Source of the DNA: Symsagittifera roscoffensis
Taxonomy: Eukaryota > Xenacoelomorpha > Acoela > Convolutidae
Direction: 5' to 3'
NCBI RefSeq assembly: GCF_963678635.1
Contig: NC_087064.1
Location: 742,001 to 806,000 of the forward strand
DNA: 64,000 nt
This document shows, piece after piece, positions 35,596 through 47,264 of the stretch. Position 1 is the stretch's first letter, and each line of letters starts with the position of its first letter. The position numbers were made by a program, and so were the translations under genes. The notes beneath the pieces were generated by a model that was not told the origin of the DNA, did not search any database, and was given only the letters and a program-made list of their open reading frames with translations.

Positions 35596-38090
35596 GCAGC
35601 TAAACTTCTGATTGGTAGATTAGATCATTTTTTCACTTCACGGACCAAAGAGGCTGCTTAACTTCTGATTGGTTGATTAGATCACTTGAATCACTTCCAC
35701 CCTCCAAAGAGGCAGCTCGCTTCTGATTGGTAGATTACATCACTTGTTTCACTTCCACCTACCAAAGAGGCAGCTAAACTTCTGATTGGTAGATTAGATC
35801 ACTTTTTTCAATTCACCGACCAAAGAGGCTGCTTAACTTCTGATTGGTTGATTAGATCACTTGTTTCTTTTCCACCCTCCAAAGAGGCAGCTCGCTTCTG
35901 ATTGGTAGATTAGATCACTTGTTTCTTTTCCACCCTCCAAAGAGGCAGCTCGCTTCTGATTGGTAGATTAGATCACCTGTTTCACTTCCACCTACCAATG
36001 ACGCAGCTAAACTTCTGATTGGTAGATTAGATCATTTTTTCACTTCACGGACCAAAGAGGCTGCTTAACTTCTGATTGGTTGATTAGATCACTTGAATCA
36101 CTTCCACCCTCCAAAGAGGCAGCTCGCTTCTGATTGGTAGATTACATCACTTGTTTCACTTCCACCTACCAAAGAGGCAGCTAAACTTCTGATTGGTAGA
36201 TTAGATCACTTTTTTCAATTCACCGACCAAAGAGGCTGCTTAACTTCTGATTGGTTGATTAGATCACTTGTTTCTTTTCCACCCTCCAAAGAGGCAGCTC
36301 GCTTCTGATTGGTAGATTAGATCACTTGTTTCTTTTCCACCCTCCAAAGAGGCAGCTCGCTTCTGATTGGTAGATTAGATCACCTGTTTCACTTCCACCT
36401 ACCAATGACGCAGGTCAAGGTCTGATTGGTAGAGTAGATCACTTGTTTCACTTCCACCCTCCAAAGAGGCAGCTCGCTTCTGATTGATAGATTAGATCAC
36501 CTATTTCACTTCCACCTACCAATGACGCAGGTCAAGGTCTGATTGGTAGATTAGATCATTTGTTTCACTTCCACCTACCGAAGAGGCAGCTCATGTTCTG
36601 ATTGGTAGATTAGATCACTTGTTTCACTTCCACCCTCCAAAGAGGCAGCTCGCTTCTGATTGGTAGATTAGATCACCTGTTTCACTTCCACCTACCAATG
36701 ACGCAGGTCAAGGTCTGATTGGTAGAGTAGATCACTTGTTTCACTTCCACCTACCAAAGAGGCAGCTAAACTTCTGATTGGTAGATTAGATCATTTTTTC
36801 ACTTCACGGACCAAAGAGGCTGCTTAACTTCTGATTGGTTGATTAGATCACTTGAATCACTTCCACCCTCCAAAGAGGCAGCTCGCTTCTGATTGGTAGA
36901 TTAGATCACTTGTTTCTTTTCCACCCTCCAAAGAGGCAGCTCGCTTCTGATTGGTAGATTAGATCACCTGTTTCACTTCCACCTACCAATGACGCAGGTC
37001 AAGGTCTGATTGGTAGAGTAGATCACTTGTTTCACTTCCACCCTCCAAAGAGGCAGCTCGCTTCTGATTGATAGATTAGATCACCTATTTCACTTCCACC
37101 TACCAATGACGCAGGTCAAGGTCTGATTGGTAGATTAGATCATTTGTTTCACTTCCACCTACCGAAGAGGCAGCTCATGTTCTGATTGGTAGATTAGATC
37201 ACTTGTTTCACTTCCACCCTCCAAAGAGGCAGCTCGCTTCTGATTGGTAGATTAGATCACCTGTTTCACTTCCACCTACCAATGACGCAGGTCAAGGTCT
37301 GATTGGTAGATTAGATCACTTGTTTCACTTCCACCTACCAAAGAGGCAGCTAAACTTCTGATTGGTAGATTAGATCATTTTTTCACTTCACGGACCAAAG
37401 AGGCTGCTTAACTTCTGATTGGTTGATTAGATCACTTGAATCACTTCCACCCTCCAAAGAGGCAGCTCGCTTCTGATTGGTAGATTACATCACTTGTTTC
37501 ACTTCCACCTACCAAAGAGGCAGCTAAACTTCTGATTGGTAGATTAGATCACTTTTTTCAATTCACCGACCAAAGAGGCTGCTTAACTTCTGATTGGTTG
37601 ATTAGATCACTTGTTTCTTTTCCACCCTCCAAAGAGGCAGCTCGCTTCTGATTGGTAGATTAGATCACTTGTTTCTTTTCCACCCTCCAAAGAGGCAGCT
37701 CGCTTCTGATTGGTAGATTAGATCACCTGTTTCACTTCCACCTACCAATGACGCAGGTCAAGGTCTGATTGGTAGAGTAGATCACTTGTTTCACTTCCAC
37801 CCTCCAAAGAGGCAGCTCGCTTCTGATTGATAGATTAGATCACCTATTTCACTTCCACCTACCAATGACGCAGGTCAAGGTCTGATTGGTAGATTAGATC
37901 ATTTGTTTCACTTCCACCTACCGAAGAGGCAGCTCATGTTCTGATTGGTAGATTAGATCACTTGTTTCACTTCCACCCTCCAAAGAGGCAGCTCGCTTCT
38001 GATTGGTAGATTAGATCACCTGTTTCACTTCCACCTACCAATGACGCAGGTCAAGGTCTGATTGGTAGAGTAGATCACTTGTTTCACTTC
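35596..38090. repeat. Nested HOR with units of 407, 759 and 584 bp (1,343-bp supercopy)
   Basis: GCAGCTAAAC followed by CACGGACC starts blocks at 35596, 36003, 36762 and 37346 (spacings 407, 759, 584). CACGGACC positions 35641, 36048, 36807 and 37391 agree. 759 + 584 = 1,343 bp is the offset between near-identical stretches 36,003-36,750 and 37,346-38,090, confirmed by ATTCACCG at 36218/37561. Many 58-bp class A monomers explain why lengths fall well below multiples of 59. Confidence 0.8.
35992..36050. repeat. Chimeric monomer at a duplication breakpoint
   Basis: The monomer starts as class B (CTACCAATGACGCAG) but continues as the CAGCTAAACTTCTG type. The switch lies in the shared GCAG at 36,003-36,006, exactly where the 407-bp duplicated block begins, since GCAGCTAAAC also lies at 35,596. 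This is what an in-register unequal exchange between two different monomers would leave. Confidence 0.8.
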
Positions 38091-40149
38091 CACCCTCCAA
38101 AGAGGCAGCTCGCTTCTGATTGGTAGATTAGATCACCTGTTTCACTTCCACCTACCAATGACGCAGGTCAAGGTCTGATTGGTAGATTAGATCATTTATT
38201 TCACTTCCACCTACCGAAGAGGCAGCTCAAGTTCTGATTGGTAGATTAGATCACTTGTTTCACTTCCACCCTCCAAAGAGGCAGCTCGCTTCTGATTGGT
38301 AGATTAGATCACCTGTTTCACTTCCACCTGCCAATGACTCAGGTCAAGGTCTGATTGGTAGATTAGATCATTTGTTTCACTTCCACCCTCCAAAGAGGCA
38401 GCTCGCTTCCGATTGGTAGATTAGATCACCTGTTTCACTTCCACCTACCAATGACGCAGGTCAAGGTCTGAATGGTAGATTAGATCATTTGTTTCACTTC
38501 CACCTACCGAAGAGGCAGCTCAAGTTCTGATTGGTAGATTACATCACTTGTTTCACTTCCACCTACCAAAGAGGCAGCTCAAGTTCTGATTGGTTGATTA
38601 GATCACTTGAATCACTTCCACCTACCAAAGCGGCAGCTCAAGTTCTGATTGGTAGATAAGATCACTTGTTTCACCTCCATTTACCAAAGAGGCAGCTCAA
38701 GTTCTGATTTGTAGATTAAATCACTTGTTTCACTTCCACCTACCAAAAAGGCAGCTCAAGTTCTGATTGGTAGAGTAGATCACTTGTTTCACTTCCACCC
38801 ACCAAAGAGGCAGCTCGCTTCTGATTGGTAGATTAGATCACCTGTTTCACTTCCACCTACCAATGACGCAGGTCAAGGTCTGATTGGTAGATTAGATCAT
38901 TTGTTTCACTTCCACCTACCGAAGAGGCAGCTCAAGTTCTGATTGGTAGATTACATCACTTGTTTCACTTCCACCTACCAAAGAGGCAGCTCAAGTTCTG
39001 ATTGGTAGATTAGATCACTTGTTTCACTTCCACCTACCAAAGTGGCAGCTCAACTTTTGATTGGTAGAGTAGATCACTTGTTTCACTTCCACCCACCAAA
39101 GAGGCAGCTCGCTTCTGATTGATAGATTAGATCACCTATTTCACTTCCACCTACCAATGACGCAGGTCAAGGTCTGATTGGTAGATTAGATCATTTGTTT
39201 CACTTCCACCTACCGAAGAGGCAGCTCATGTTCTGATTGATAGATTAGATCACTTGTTTCACTTCCACCCTCCAAAGAGGCAGCTCACTTCTGATTGGTA
39301 GATTAGATCACCTGTTTCACTTCCACCTACCAATGACGCAGGTCAAGGTCTGATTGGTAGATTAGATCATTCGTTTCACTTCCACCTACCGAAGAGGCAG
39401 CTCAAGTTCTGATTGGTAGATTACATCACTTGTTTCACTTCCACCTACCAAAGAGGCAGCTAACCTTCTGATTGGTAGATTAGATCACTTTTTTCACTTC
39501 ACCGACCAAAGAGGCTGCTTAACTTCTGATTGGTTGATTAGATCACTTGAATCACTTCCACCCTCCAAAGAGGCAGCTCGCTTCTGATTGGCAGATTAGA
39601 TCACTTGTTTCATTTCCACCTACCAAAGAGGCTGCTCAACTTCTGATTGGTAGATTAGATCACTTGTTTCGTTTCCACCTACCAAAGAGGCTGCTCAACT
39701 TCTGCTTGGTAGATTAGATCACTTGTTTCACTTCAACATACCAAAGAGGCAGCTCAGGTTCTGATTGGTAGATTAGATCACTTGTTTCACTCCACCTACC
39801 AAAGAGGCATCTCAACTTCTGATTTGTTGATTAGATCACTTGTTTCACTTCCACCTATCAAAGAGGCAGCTCAAGTTCTGATTGGTAGATTAGATCACTT
39901 GTTTCACTTCCACCTACCAATGACGCAGGTCAAGGTCTGATTGGTAGATTAGATCATTTGTTTCACTTCCACCTACCGAAGAGGCAGCTCAAGTTCTGAT
40001 AGTTAGATTACATCACTTGTTTCACTTCCACCTACCAAAGAGGCAGCTCAACTTCTGATTGGTAGATTAGATCACTTGTTTCACTCCACCTACCAAAGAG
40101 GCATCTCAACTTCTGATTGGTTGATTAGATCATTTGTTTCACTTCCACC

Positions 40150-41979
40150 TACCAAAGAGGCAGCTCAAGTTCTGATTGGCAGATTAGATCACTTGTTTCA
40201 TTTCCACCTACCAAAGAGGCTGCTCAACTTCTGATTGGTAGATTAGATCATTTGTTTCGTTTCCACATACCAAAGAGGCTGCTCAAATTCTGCTTGGTAG
40301 ATTAGATCACTTGTTTCACTTCAACATACCAAAGAGGCAGCTCAGGTTCTGATTGGTAGACTAGATCACTTGTTTCACTTCCACCTACCAAAGAGGCAGC
40401 TCAACTTCTGATTGGTAGATTAGATCACTTGTTTCACTCCACCTACCAAAGAGGCAGCTCAACTTCTGATTGGTAGATTAGATCACTTGTTTCACTTCCA
40501 CCTACCAAAGAAGCAGCTCAAGTTCTGATTGGTAGATTAGATCACTTGTTTCACTTCATCCACCCAAAGAGGCAGCTCAACTTCTGATTGGTAGATTAGA
40601 TCACTTGTTTCACTCCACCTACCAAAGAGGCATCTCAACTTCTGATTGGTTGATTAGATCACTTGTTTCACTTCCACCTACCAAAGAGGCAGCTCAAGTT
40701 CTGATTGGTAGATTAGATCACTTGTTTAACTTCCACCTACCAAAGAGGCAGCTCAAGTTCTGATTGGTAGATAAGATCACTTGTTTCACTTCCATCTACC
40801 AAAGAGGCAGCTCAAGTTCTGATTGGTAGATTAGATCACTTGTTTCACTTCCACCTAACAAAGAGGCAGCTCAAGTTCTGATTGGTAGATAAGATCACTT
40901 GTTTCACTTCCATCTACCAGAGAGGCAGCTCACGTTCTGGTTTGTGGATTAAATCACTTGTTTCACTTCCACCTACCAAAGAGGCAGCTCAAGTTCTGAT
41001 TGGTAGATAAGATCACTTGTTTCACTTCCATCTACCAAAGAGGCAGCTCAAGTTCTGATTGGTAGATTAGATCACTTGTTTCACTTCCACCTAACAAAGA
41101 GGCAGCTCAAGTTCTGATTGGTAGATTAGATCACTTGTTTAACTTCCACCTACCAAAGAGGCAGCTCAAGTTCTGATTGGTAGATAAGATCACTTGTTTC
41201 ACTTCCATCTACCAAAGAGGCAGCTCAACTTCTGATTGGTCGATTAGATCACTGGTTTCTTTTCCACCTACCAAAGAGGCAGCTCAAGTTCTGATTGGCA
41301 GATTAGATCACTTGTTTCATTTCCACCTACCAAAGAGGCTGCTCAACTTCTGATTGGTAGATTAGAGCATTTGTTTCGTTTCCACATACCAAAGAGGCTG
41401 CTCAAATTCTGCTTGGTAGATTAGATCACTTGTTTCACTTCAACATACCAAAGAGGCAGCTCAGGTTCTGATTGGTAGACTAGATCACTTGTTTCACTTC
41501 CACCTACCAAAGAGGCAGCTCAACTTCTGATTGGTAGATTAGATCACTTGTTTCACTCCACCTACCAAAGAGGCAGCTCAACTTCTGATTGGTAGATTAG
41601 ATCACTTGTTTCACTTCCACCTACCAAAGAAGCAGCTCAAGTTCTGATTGGTAGATTAGATCACTTGTTTCACTTCATCCACCCAAAGAGGCAGCTCAAC
41701 TTCTGATTGGTAGATTAGATCACTTGTTTCACTCCACCTACCAAAGAGGCATCTCAACTTCTGATTGGTTGATTAGATCACTTGTTTCACTTCCACCTAC
41801 CAAAGAGGCAGCTCAAGTTCTGATTGGTAGATTAGATCACTTGTTTAACTTCCACCTACCAAAGAGGCAGCTCAAGTTCTGATTGGTAGATAAGATCACT
41901 TGTTTCACTTCCATCTACCAAAGAGGCAGCTCAAGTTCTGATTGGTAGATTAGATCACTTGTTTCATTTCCACCTAACA
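40150..41979. repeat. 1,119-bp (19-mer) duplication, second copy partial
   Basis: CTCAAATTCTGC lies at 40282 and 41401, 1,119 bp apart (nineteen monomers less two bases). The first unit is about 40,150-41,268. The second matches from 41,269 to about 41,979, including CTTCATCCACCC and GTTTAACTTCC monomers, and then passes into the 1,410-bp repeat. Confidence 0.8.
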
Positions 41980-44529
41980 AGGAGGCTGCTCAACTTCTGA
42001 TTGGTCGATTAGATCACTGGTTTCTTTTCCACCTACCAAAGAGGCAGCTCAAGTTCTGATTGGTAGATTAGATCACTTGTTTCACTTCCACCACCCAAAG
42101 AGGCAGCTCAAGTTCTGATTGGTAGATTAGATCACTTGTTTCACTCCACCTAACAAAGAGGCATTTCAACTTCTGATTGATAGATTAGATCTCTGGTTTC
42201 ACTTCCACCTACCAAAGAGGCAGCTCAAGTTCTGATTGGTAGATTAGATCACTTGTTTCACTCCACCTACCAAAGAGGCAGCTCAACTTCTGATTGGTTG
42301 ATTAGATCACTTGTTTCACTTCCACCTACCAAAGAGGCAGCTCAAGTTCTGATTGGTAGATAAGATCACTTGTTTCACTTCCATCTACCAGAGAGGCAGC
42401 TCACGTTCTGGTTTGTGGATTAAATCACTTGTTTCACTTCCACCTACCAAAGAGGCAGCTCAAGTTCTGATTGGTAGATAAGATCACCTGTTTCACTTCC
42501 ACCTACCAAAGAGGCAGCTCATGTTCTGATTGGTAGATAAGATCACTTGTTTCACTTCCATCTACCAAAGAGGCAGCTCAAGTTCTGATTGGTAGATTAG
42601 ATCACTTGTTTCACTTCCACCTAACAAAGAGGCAGCTCAACTTCTGATTGGTCGATTAGATCACTGGAATCTTTTCCACCTACCAAAGAGGCAGCTCAAG
42701 TTCTGATTGGTAGATTAGATCACTTGTTTCACTCCACCTAACAAAGAGGCATTTCAACTTCTGATTGGTAGATTAGATCACTGGTTTCACTTCCACCTAC
42801 CAAAGAGGCAGCTCAAGTTCTGATTGGTAGATTAGATCACTTGTTTCACTCCACCTAACAAAGAGGCATTTCAACTTCTGATTGGTAGATTAGATCACTG
42901 GTTTCACTTCCACCTACCAAAGAGGCAGCTCAAGTTCTGATTGGTAGATTAGATCACTTGTTTCACTTCCATCACCCAAAGAGGCAGCTCAAGTTCTGAT
43001 TGGTAGATTAGATAACTTGTTTCACTCCACCTAACAAAGAGGCATTTCAACTTCTGATTGGTAGATTAGATCTCTGGTTTCACTTCCACCTACCAAAGAG
43101 GCAGCTCAAGTTCTGATTGGTAGATTAGATCACTTGTTTCACTCCACCTACCAAAGAGGCAGCTCAACTTCTGATTGGTTGATTAGATCACTTGTTTCAC
43201 TTCCACTTACCAAAGAGGCAGCTCAAGTTCTGATTGGTAGATTAGATCACTTGTTTCACTTCCACCTACCAAAGAGGCAGCTCAAGTTCCGATTGGTAGA
43301 TAAGATCACTTGTTTCACTTCCATCTACCAAAGAGGCAGCTCAAGTTCTGATTGGTAGATTAGATCACTTGTTTCACTTCCACCTAACAAGGAGGCAGCT
43401 CAACTTCTGATTGGTCGATTAGATCACTGGTTTCTTTTCCACCTACCAAAGAGGCAGCTCAAGTTCTGATTGGTAGATTAGATCACTTGTTTCACTTCCA
43501 CCACCCAAAGAGGCAGCTCAAGTTCTGATTGGTAGATTAGATCACTTGTTTCACTCCACCTAACAAAGAGGCATTTCAACTTCTGATTGGTAGATTAGAT
43601 CTCTGGTTTCACTTCCACCTACCAAAGAGGCAGCTCAAGTTCTGATTGGTAGATTAGATCACTTGTTTCACTCCACCTACCAAAGAGGCAGCTCAACTTC
43701 TGATTGGTTGATTAGATCACTTGTTTCACTTCCACCTACCAAAGAGGCAGCTCAAGTTCTGATTGGTAGATAAGATCACTTGTTTCACCTCCATCTACCA
43801 GAGAGGCAGCTCACGTTCTGGTTTGTGGATTAAATCACTTGTTTCACTTCCACCTACCAAAGAGGCAGCTCAAGTTCTGATTGGTAGATAAGATCACCTG
43901 TTTCACTTCCACCTACCAAAGAGGCAGCTCATGTTCTGATTGGTAGATAAGATCACTTGTTTCACTTCCATCTACCAAAGAGGCAGCTCAAGTTCTGATT
44001 GGTAGATTAGATCACTTGTTTCACTTCCACCTAACAAAGAGGCAGCTCAACTTCTGATTGGTCGATTAGATCACTGGAATCTTTTCCACCTACCAAAGAG
44101 GCAGCTCAAGTTCTGATTGGTAGATTAGATCACTTGTTTCACTCCACCTAACAAAGAGGCATTTCAACTTCTGATTGGTAGATTAGATCACTGGTTTCAC
44201 TTCCACCTACCAAAGAGGCAGCTCAAGTTCTGATTGGTAGATTAGATCACTTGTTTCACTCCACCTAACAAAGAGGCATTTCAACTTCTGATTGGTAGAT
44301 TAGATCACTGGTTTCACTTCCACCTACCAAAGAGGCAGCTCAAGTTCTGATTGGTAGATTAGATCACTTGTTTCACTTCCACCACCCAAAGAGGCAGCTC
44401 AAGTTCTGATTGGTAGATTAGATCACTTGTTTCACTCCACCTAACAAAGAGGCATTTCAACTTCTGATTGGTAGATTAGATCACTGGTTTCACTTCCACC
44501 TACCAAAGAGGCAGCTCAAGTTCTGATTG
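41710..44529. repeat. 1,410-bp (24-mer) tandem duplication
   Basis: GATCACTGGTTTCTTTTCC lies at 42,011/43,421 and TCACTGGAATC at 42,661/44,071. GAGAGGCAGCTCACG lies at 42,391/43,801. All offsets are 1,410 bp (twenty-four monomers less six bases). Copies are about 41,710-43,119 and 43,120-44,529. Few differences are seen between them, so this is among the youngest duplications in the window. Confidence 0.87.
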
Positions 44530-45210
44530 GTAGATTAGATCACTTGTTTCACTCCACCTACCAAAGAGGCAGCTCAACTTCTGATTGGTTGATTAGATCA
44601 CTTGTTTCACTTCCACCTACCAAATAGGCAGCTCAAGTTCTGATTGGTAGATAAGATCACTTGTTTCACTTCCATCTACCAGAGAGGCAGCTCACGTTCT
44701 GGTTTGTGGATTATTTCACTTGTTTCACTTCCACCTACCAAAGAGGCAGCTCAAGTTCTGATTGGTAGATAAGATCACCTGTTTCACTTCCACCTACCAA
44801 AGAGGCAGCTCAAGTTCTGATTGGTAGATTAGATCACTTGTTTCACTTCCAACACCCAAAGAGGCAGCTCAAGTTCTGATTGGTAGATTAGATCACTTGT
44901 TTCACTCCACCTTACAAAGAGGAATTTCATTTTCTGATTGGTAGATTAGATCACTGGTTTCACTTCCACCTACCAAAAAGGCAGCTCAAGTTCTGATTGG
45001 TAGATTAGATCACTTGTTTCACTCCACCTACCAAAGAGGCAGCTCAACTTCTGATTGGTTGATTAGATCACTTGTTTCACTTCCACCTACCAAAGAGGCA
45101 GCTCGAGTTCTGATTGGTAGATAAGATCACTTGTTTCACTTCCATCTACCAGAGAGGCAGCTCACGTTCTGGTTTGTGGATTAAATCACTTGTTTCACTT
45201 CCACCTACCA

Positions 45211-47264
45211 AAGAGGCAGCTCAAGTTCTGATTGGTAGATAAGATCACCTGTTTCACTTCCACCTGCCAAAGAGGCAGCTCAAGTTCTGATTGGTAGATT
45301 AGATCACTTGTTTCACTTCCACCTACCAAAGAGGCAGCTCAACTTCTGATTGGTAAATTAGATCACTGGTTTCACTTCCACCTACCAAAGAGGCAGCTCA
45401 AGTTCTGATTGGTAGATTACATCATTTGTTTCACTTCCACCACCCAAAGAGTCAGCTCAACTTCTGATTGGTAGATTAGATCACTTGTTTCACTCCACCT
45501 ACCAAAGAGGCATCTCAACTTTTGATTGGTAGATTAGATCACTTGTTTCACTTCCACCTACCAAAGAGGCAGCTCCAGTTCTGATTGGTAGATTAGATCA
45601 CTTGTTTCATTTCCACATACCAAAGAGGCAGCTCAACTTCTGATTGGTAGATTAGATCACTTGTTTCACTTCCACCTACCAAAGAGGCAGCTCCAGTTCT
45701 GATTGGTAGATTAGATCACTTGTTTCATTTCCACATACCAAAGAGGCTGAACTTCTGATTGGTAGATTAGATCACTTTTTTCATTTTCACCTACCCAAGA
45801 GGCTGCTCAACTTCTGATTGGTAGATTAGATCACTTGTTTCACTTCCACCTACCAAAGAGGCAGCTCAACTTCTGATTGGTAGATTAGATCACTTGTTTC
45901 ATTTTCACCTACCCAAGAGGCTGCTCAACTTCTGATTGGTAGATTAGATCACTTGTTTCACTTCCACCTACCAAAGAGGCAGCTCAAGTTCCGATTGGTA
46001 GACTGGATCACTTGTTTCACTTCCACCTACCAAAGAGGCAGCTCAACTTCTGATTGGTAGATTAGATCACTTGTTTCACTCCACCTACCAAAGAAGCAGC
46101 TCAACTTCTGATTGTTAGATTAGATCACTTGTTTCACTTCCACCTACCAAAGAAGCAGCTCAAGTTCTGATTGGTAGATTAGATAACTTGTTTCATTTCC
46201 ACCTACCAAAGAGGCTGCTCAACTGCTGATTGGTAGATTAGATCACTTGTTTCACTTCCACCTACCAGAGAGGCAGCTCAAGTTCTGATTGGTAGATAAA
46301 ATCACTTGTTTCACTTCCATCTACCAAAGAGGCAGCTCAAGTTCTGATTTGTAGATTAGATCACTTGTTTCACTTCCACCTACCAAAGAGGCAGCTCAAG
46401 TTCTGATTGGTAGATAAGATCACCTGTTTCACTTCCACCTACCAGAGAGTCAGCTCAAGTTCTGATTGGTAGATAAGATCACCTGTTTCACTTCCACCTG
46501 CCAAAGAGGCAGCTCAAGTTCTGATTGGTAGATTAGATCACTTGTTTCACTTCCACCTACCAAAGAGGCAGCTCAACTTCTGATTGGTAGATTAGATCAC
46601 TGGTTTCACTTCCGCCTACCAAAGAGGCAGCTCAAGTTCTGATTGGTAGATTAGATCATTTGTTTCACTTCCACCACCCAAAGAGGCAGCTCAACTTCTG
46701 ATTGGTAGATTAGATCACTTGTTTCACTCCACCTACCAAAGAGTCATCTCAACTTTTGATTGGTTGATTAGATCACTTGTTTCACTTCCACCTACCAAAG
46801 AGGCAGCTCCAGTTCTGATTGGTAGATTAGAACACTTGTTTCATTTCCACATACCGAAGAGGCTGCTCAACTTCTGATTGGTAGATTAGATCACTTGTTT
46901 CATTTTCACCTACCCAAGAGGCTGCTCAACTTCTGATTGGTAGATTAGATCACTTGTTTCACTTCCACCTACCAAAGAGGCAGCTCAACTTCTGATTGGT
47001 AGATTAGATCACCTGTTTCATTTTCACCTACCCAAGAGGCTGCTCAACTTCTGATTGGTAGATTAGATCACTTGTTTCACTTCCACCTACCAAAGAGGCA
47101 GCTCAAGTTCCGATTGGTAGACTGGATCACTTGTTTCACTTCCACCTACCAAAGAGGCAGCTCAACTTCTGATTGGTAGATTAGATCACTTGTTTCACTC
47201 CACCTACCAAAGAGGCAGCTCAACTTCTGATTGGTAGATTAGATCACTTGTTTCACTTCCACCT
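45211..47264. repeat. Domain 9: CTACCCAAGAGGCTG / CAGCTCCAG mixture
   Basis: Monomers with CATTTTCACCTACCC, GGCTGCTCAAC, CAGCTCCAGTTCTG and TTCCGATTGGTAGACTGG recur in short groups (for example 45,780-46,010 and 46,890-47,125). The same group reappears near 56.5-57.1 kb, so it was copied over about 10 kb. One monomer near 45,745 has a 3-bp loss (GAGGCTGAAC). Nothing other than satellite is present. Confidence 0.7.

Larger units (their letters stand above)
28476..39560. repeat. Domain 7: A/B/C monomer-class domain
   Basis: Three monomer classes dominate. A has CCTCCAAAG and CAGCTCGCTTCTG (58 bp). B has CTACCAATGACGCAGG and TCAAGGTCTG (59 bp). C has CTACCGAAGAGG (59 bp). They run mostly in the order A-B-C, with interspersed CAGCTAAAC, CACCGACC or CACGGACC, and AAGCGGCAG monomers. 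A separate displaced island of the same classes occurs at 48-49.7 kb. Each class carries its own CpG, unlike the CpG-free consensus. The domain holds several nested duplications listed separately. Confidence 0.85.
39561..45210. repeat. Domain 8: 1,119-bp and 1,410-bp duplications
   Basis: Marker monomers are TTTCGTTTCCACATACC, CAAATTCTGCTTGG, CTTCATCCACCC, CACGTTCTGGTTTGTGG, GGTCGATTAGATCACTGG and CCTAACAAAGAGGCATTTC. The last family forms two- to three-monomer runs at 42-45 kb. The CACGTTCTGGTTTG monomer starts (GAGAGGCAG) at 40920, 42391, 43801, 44682 and 45152: spacings 1,471, 1,410, 881 and 470 bp. A short open frame at 43,134-43,358 is only a chance read-through of monomers. Confidence 0.8.

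Noticed and set aside
43134-43358. A 74-codon open frame on the plus strand
   Set aside because: It reads through almost four satellite monomers in changing frames, starts at an arbitrary ATG created by TCACTT/CACTCC context, and has no ribosome-site, codon or domain signal. The translation is just the same repeat in three frames.
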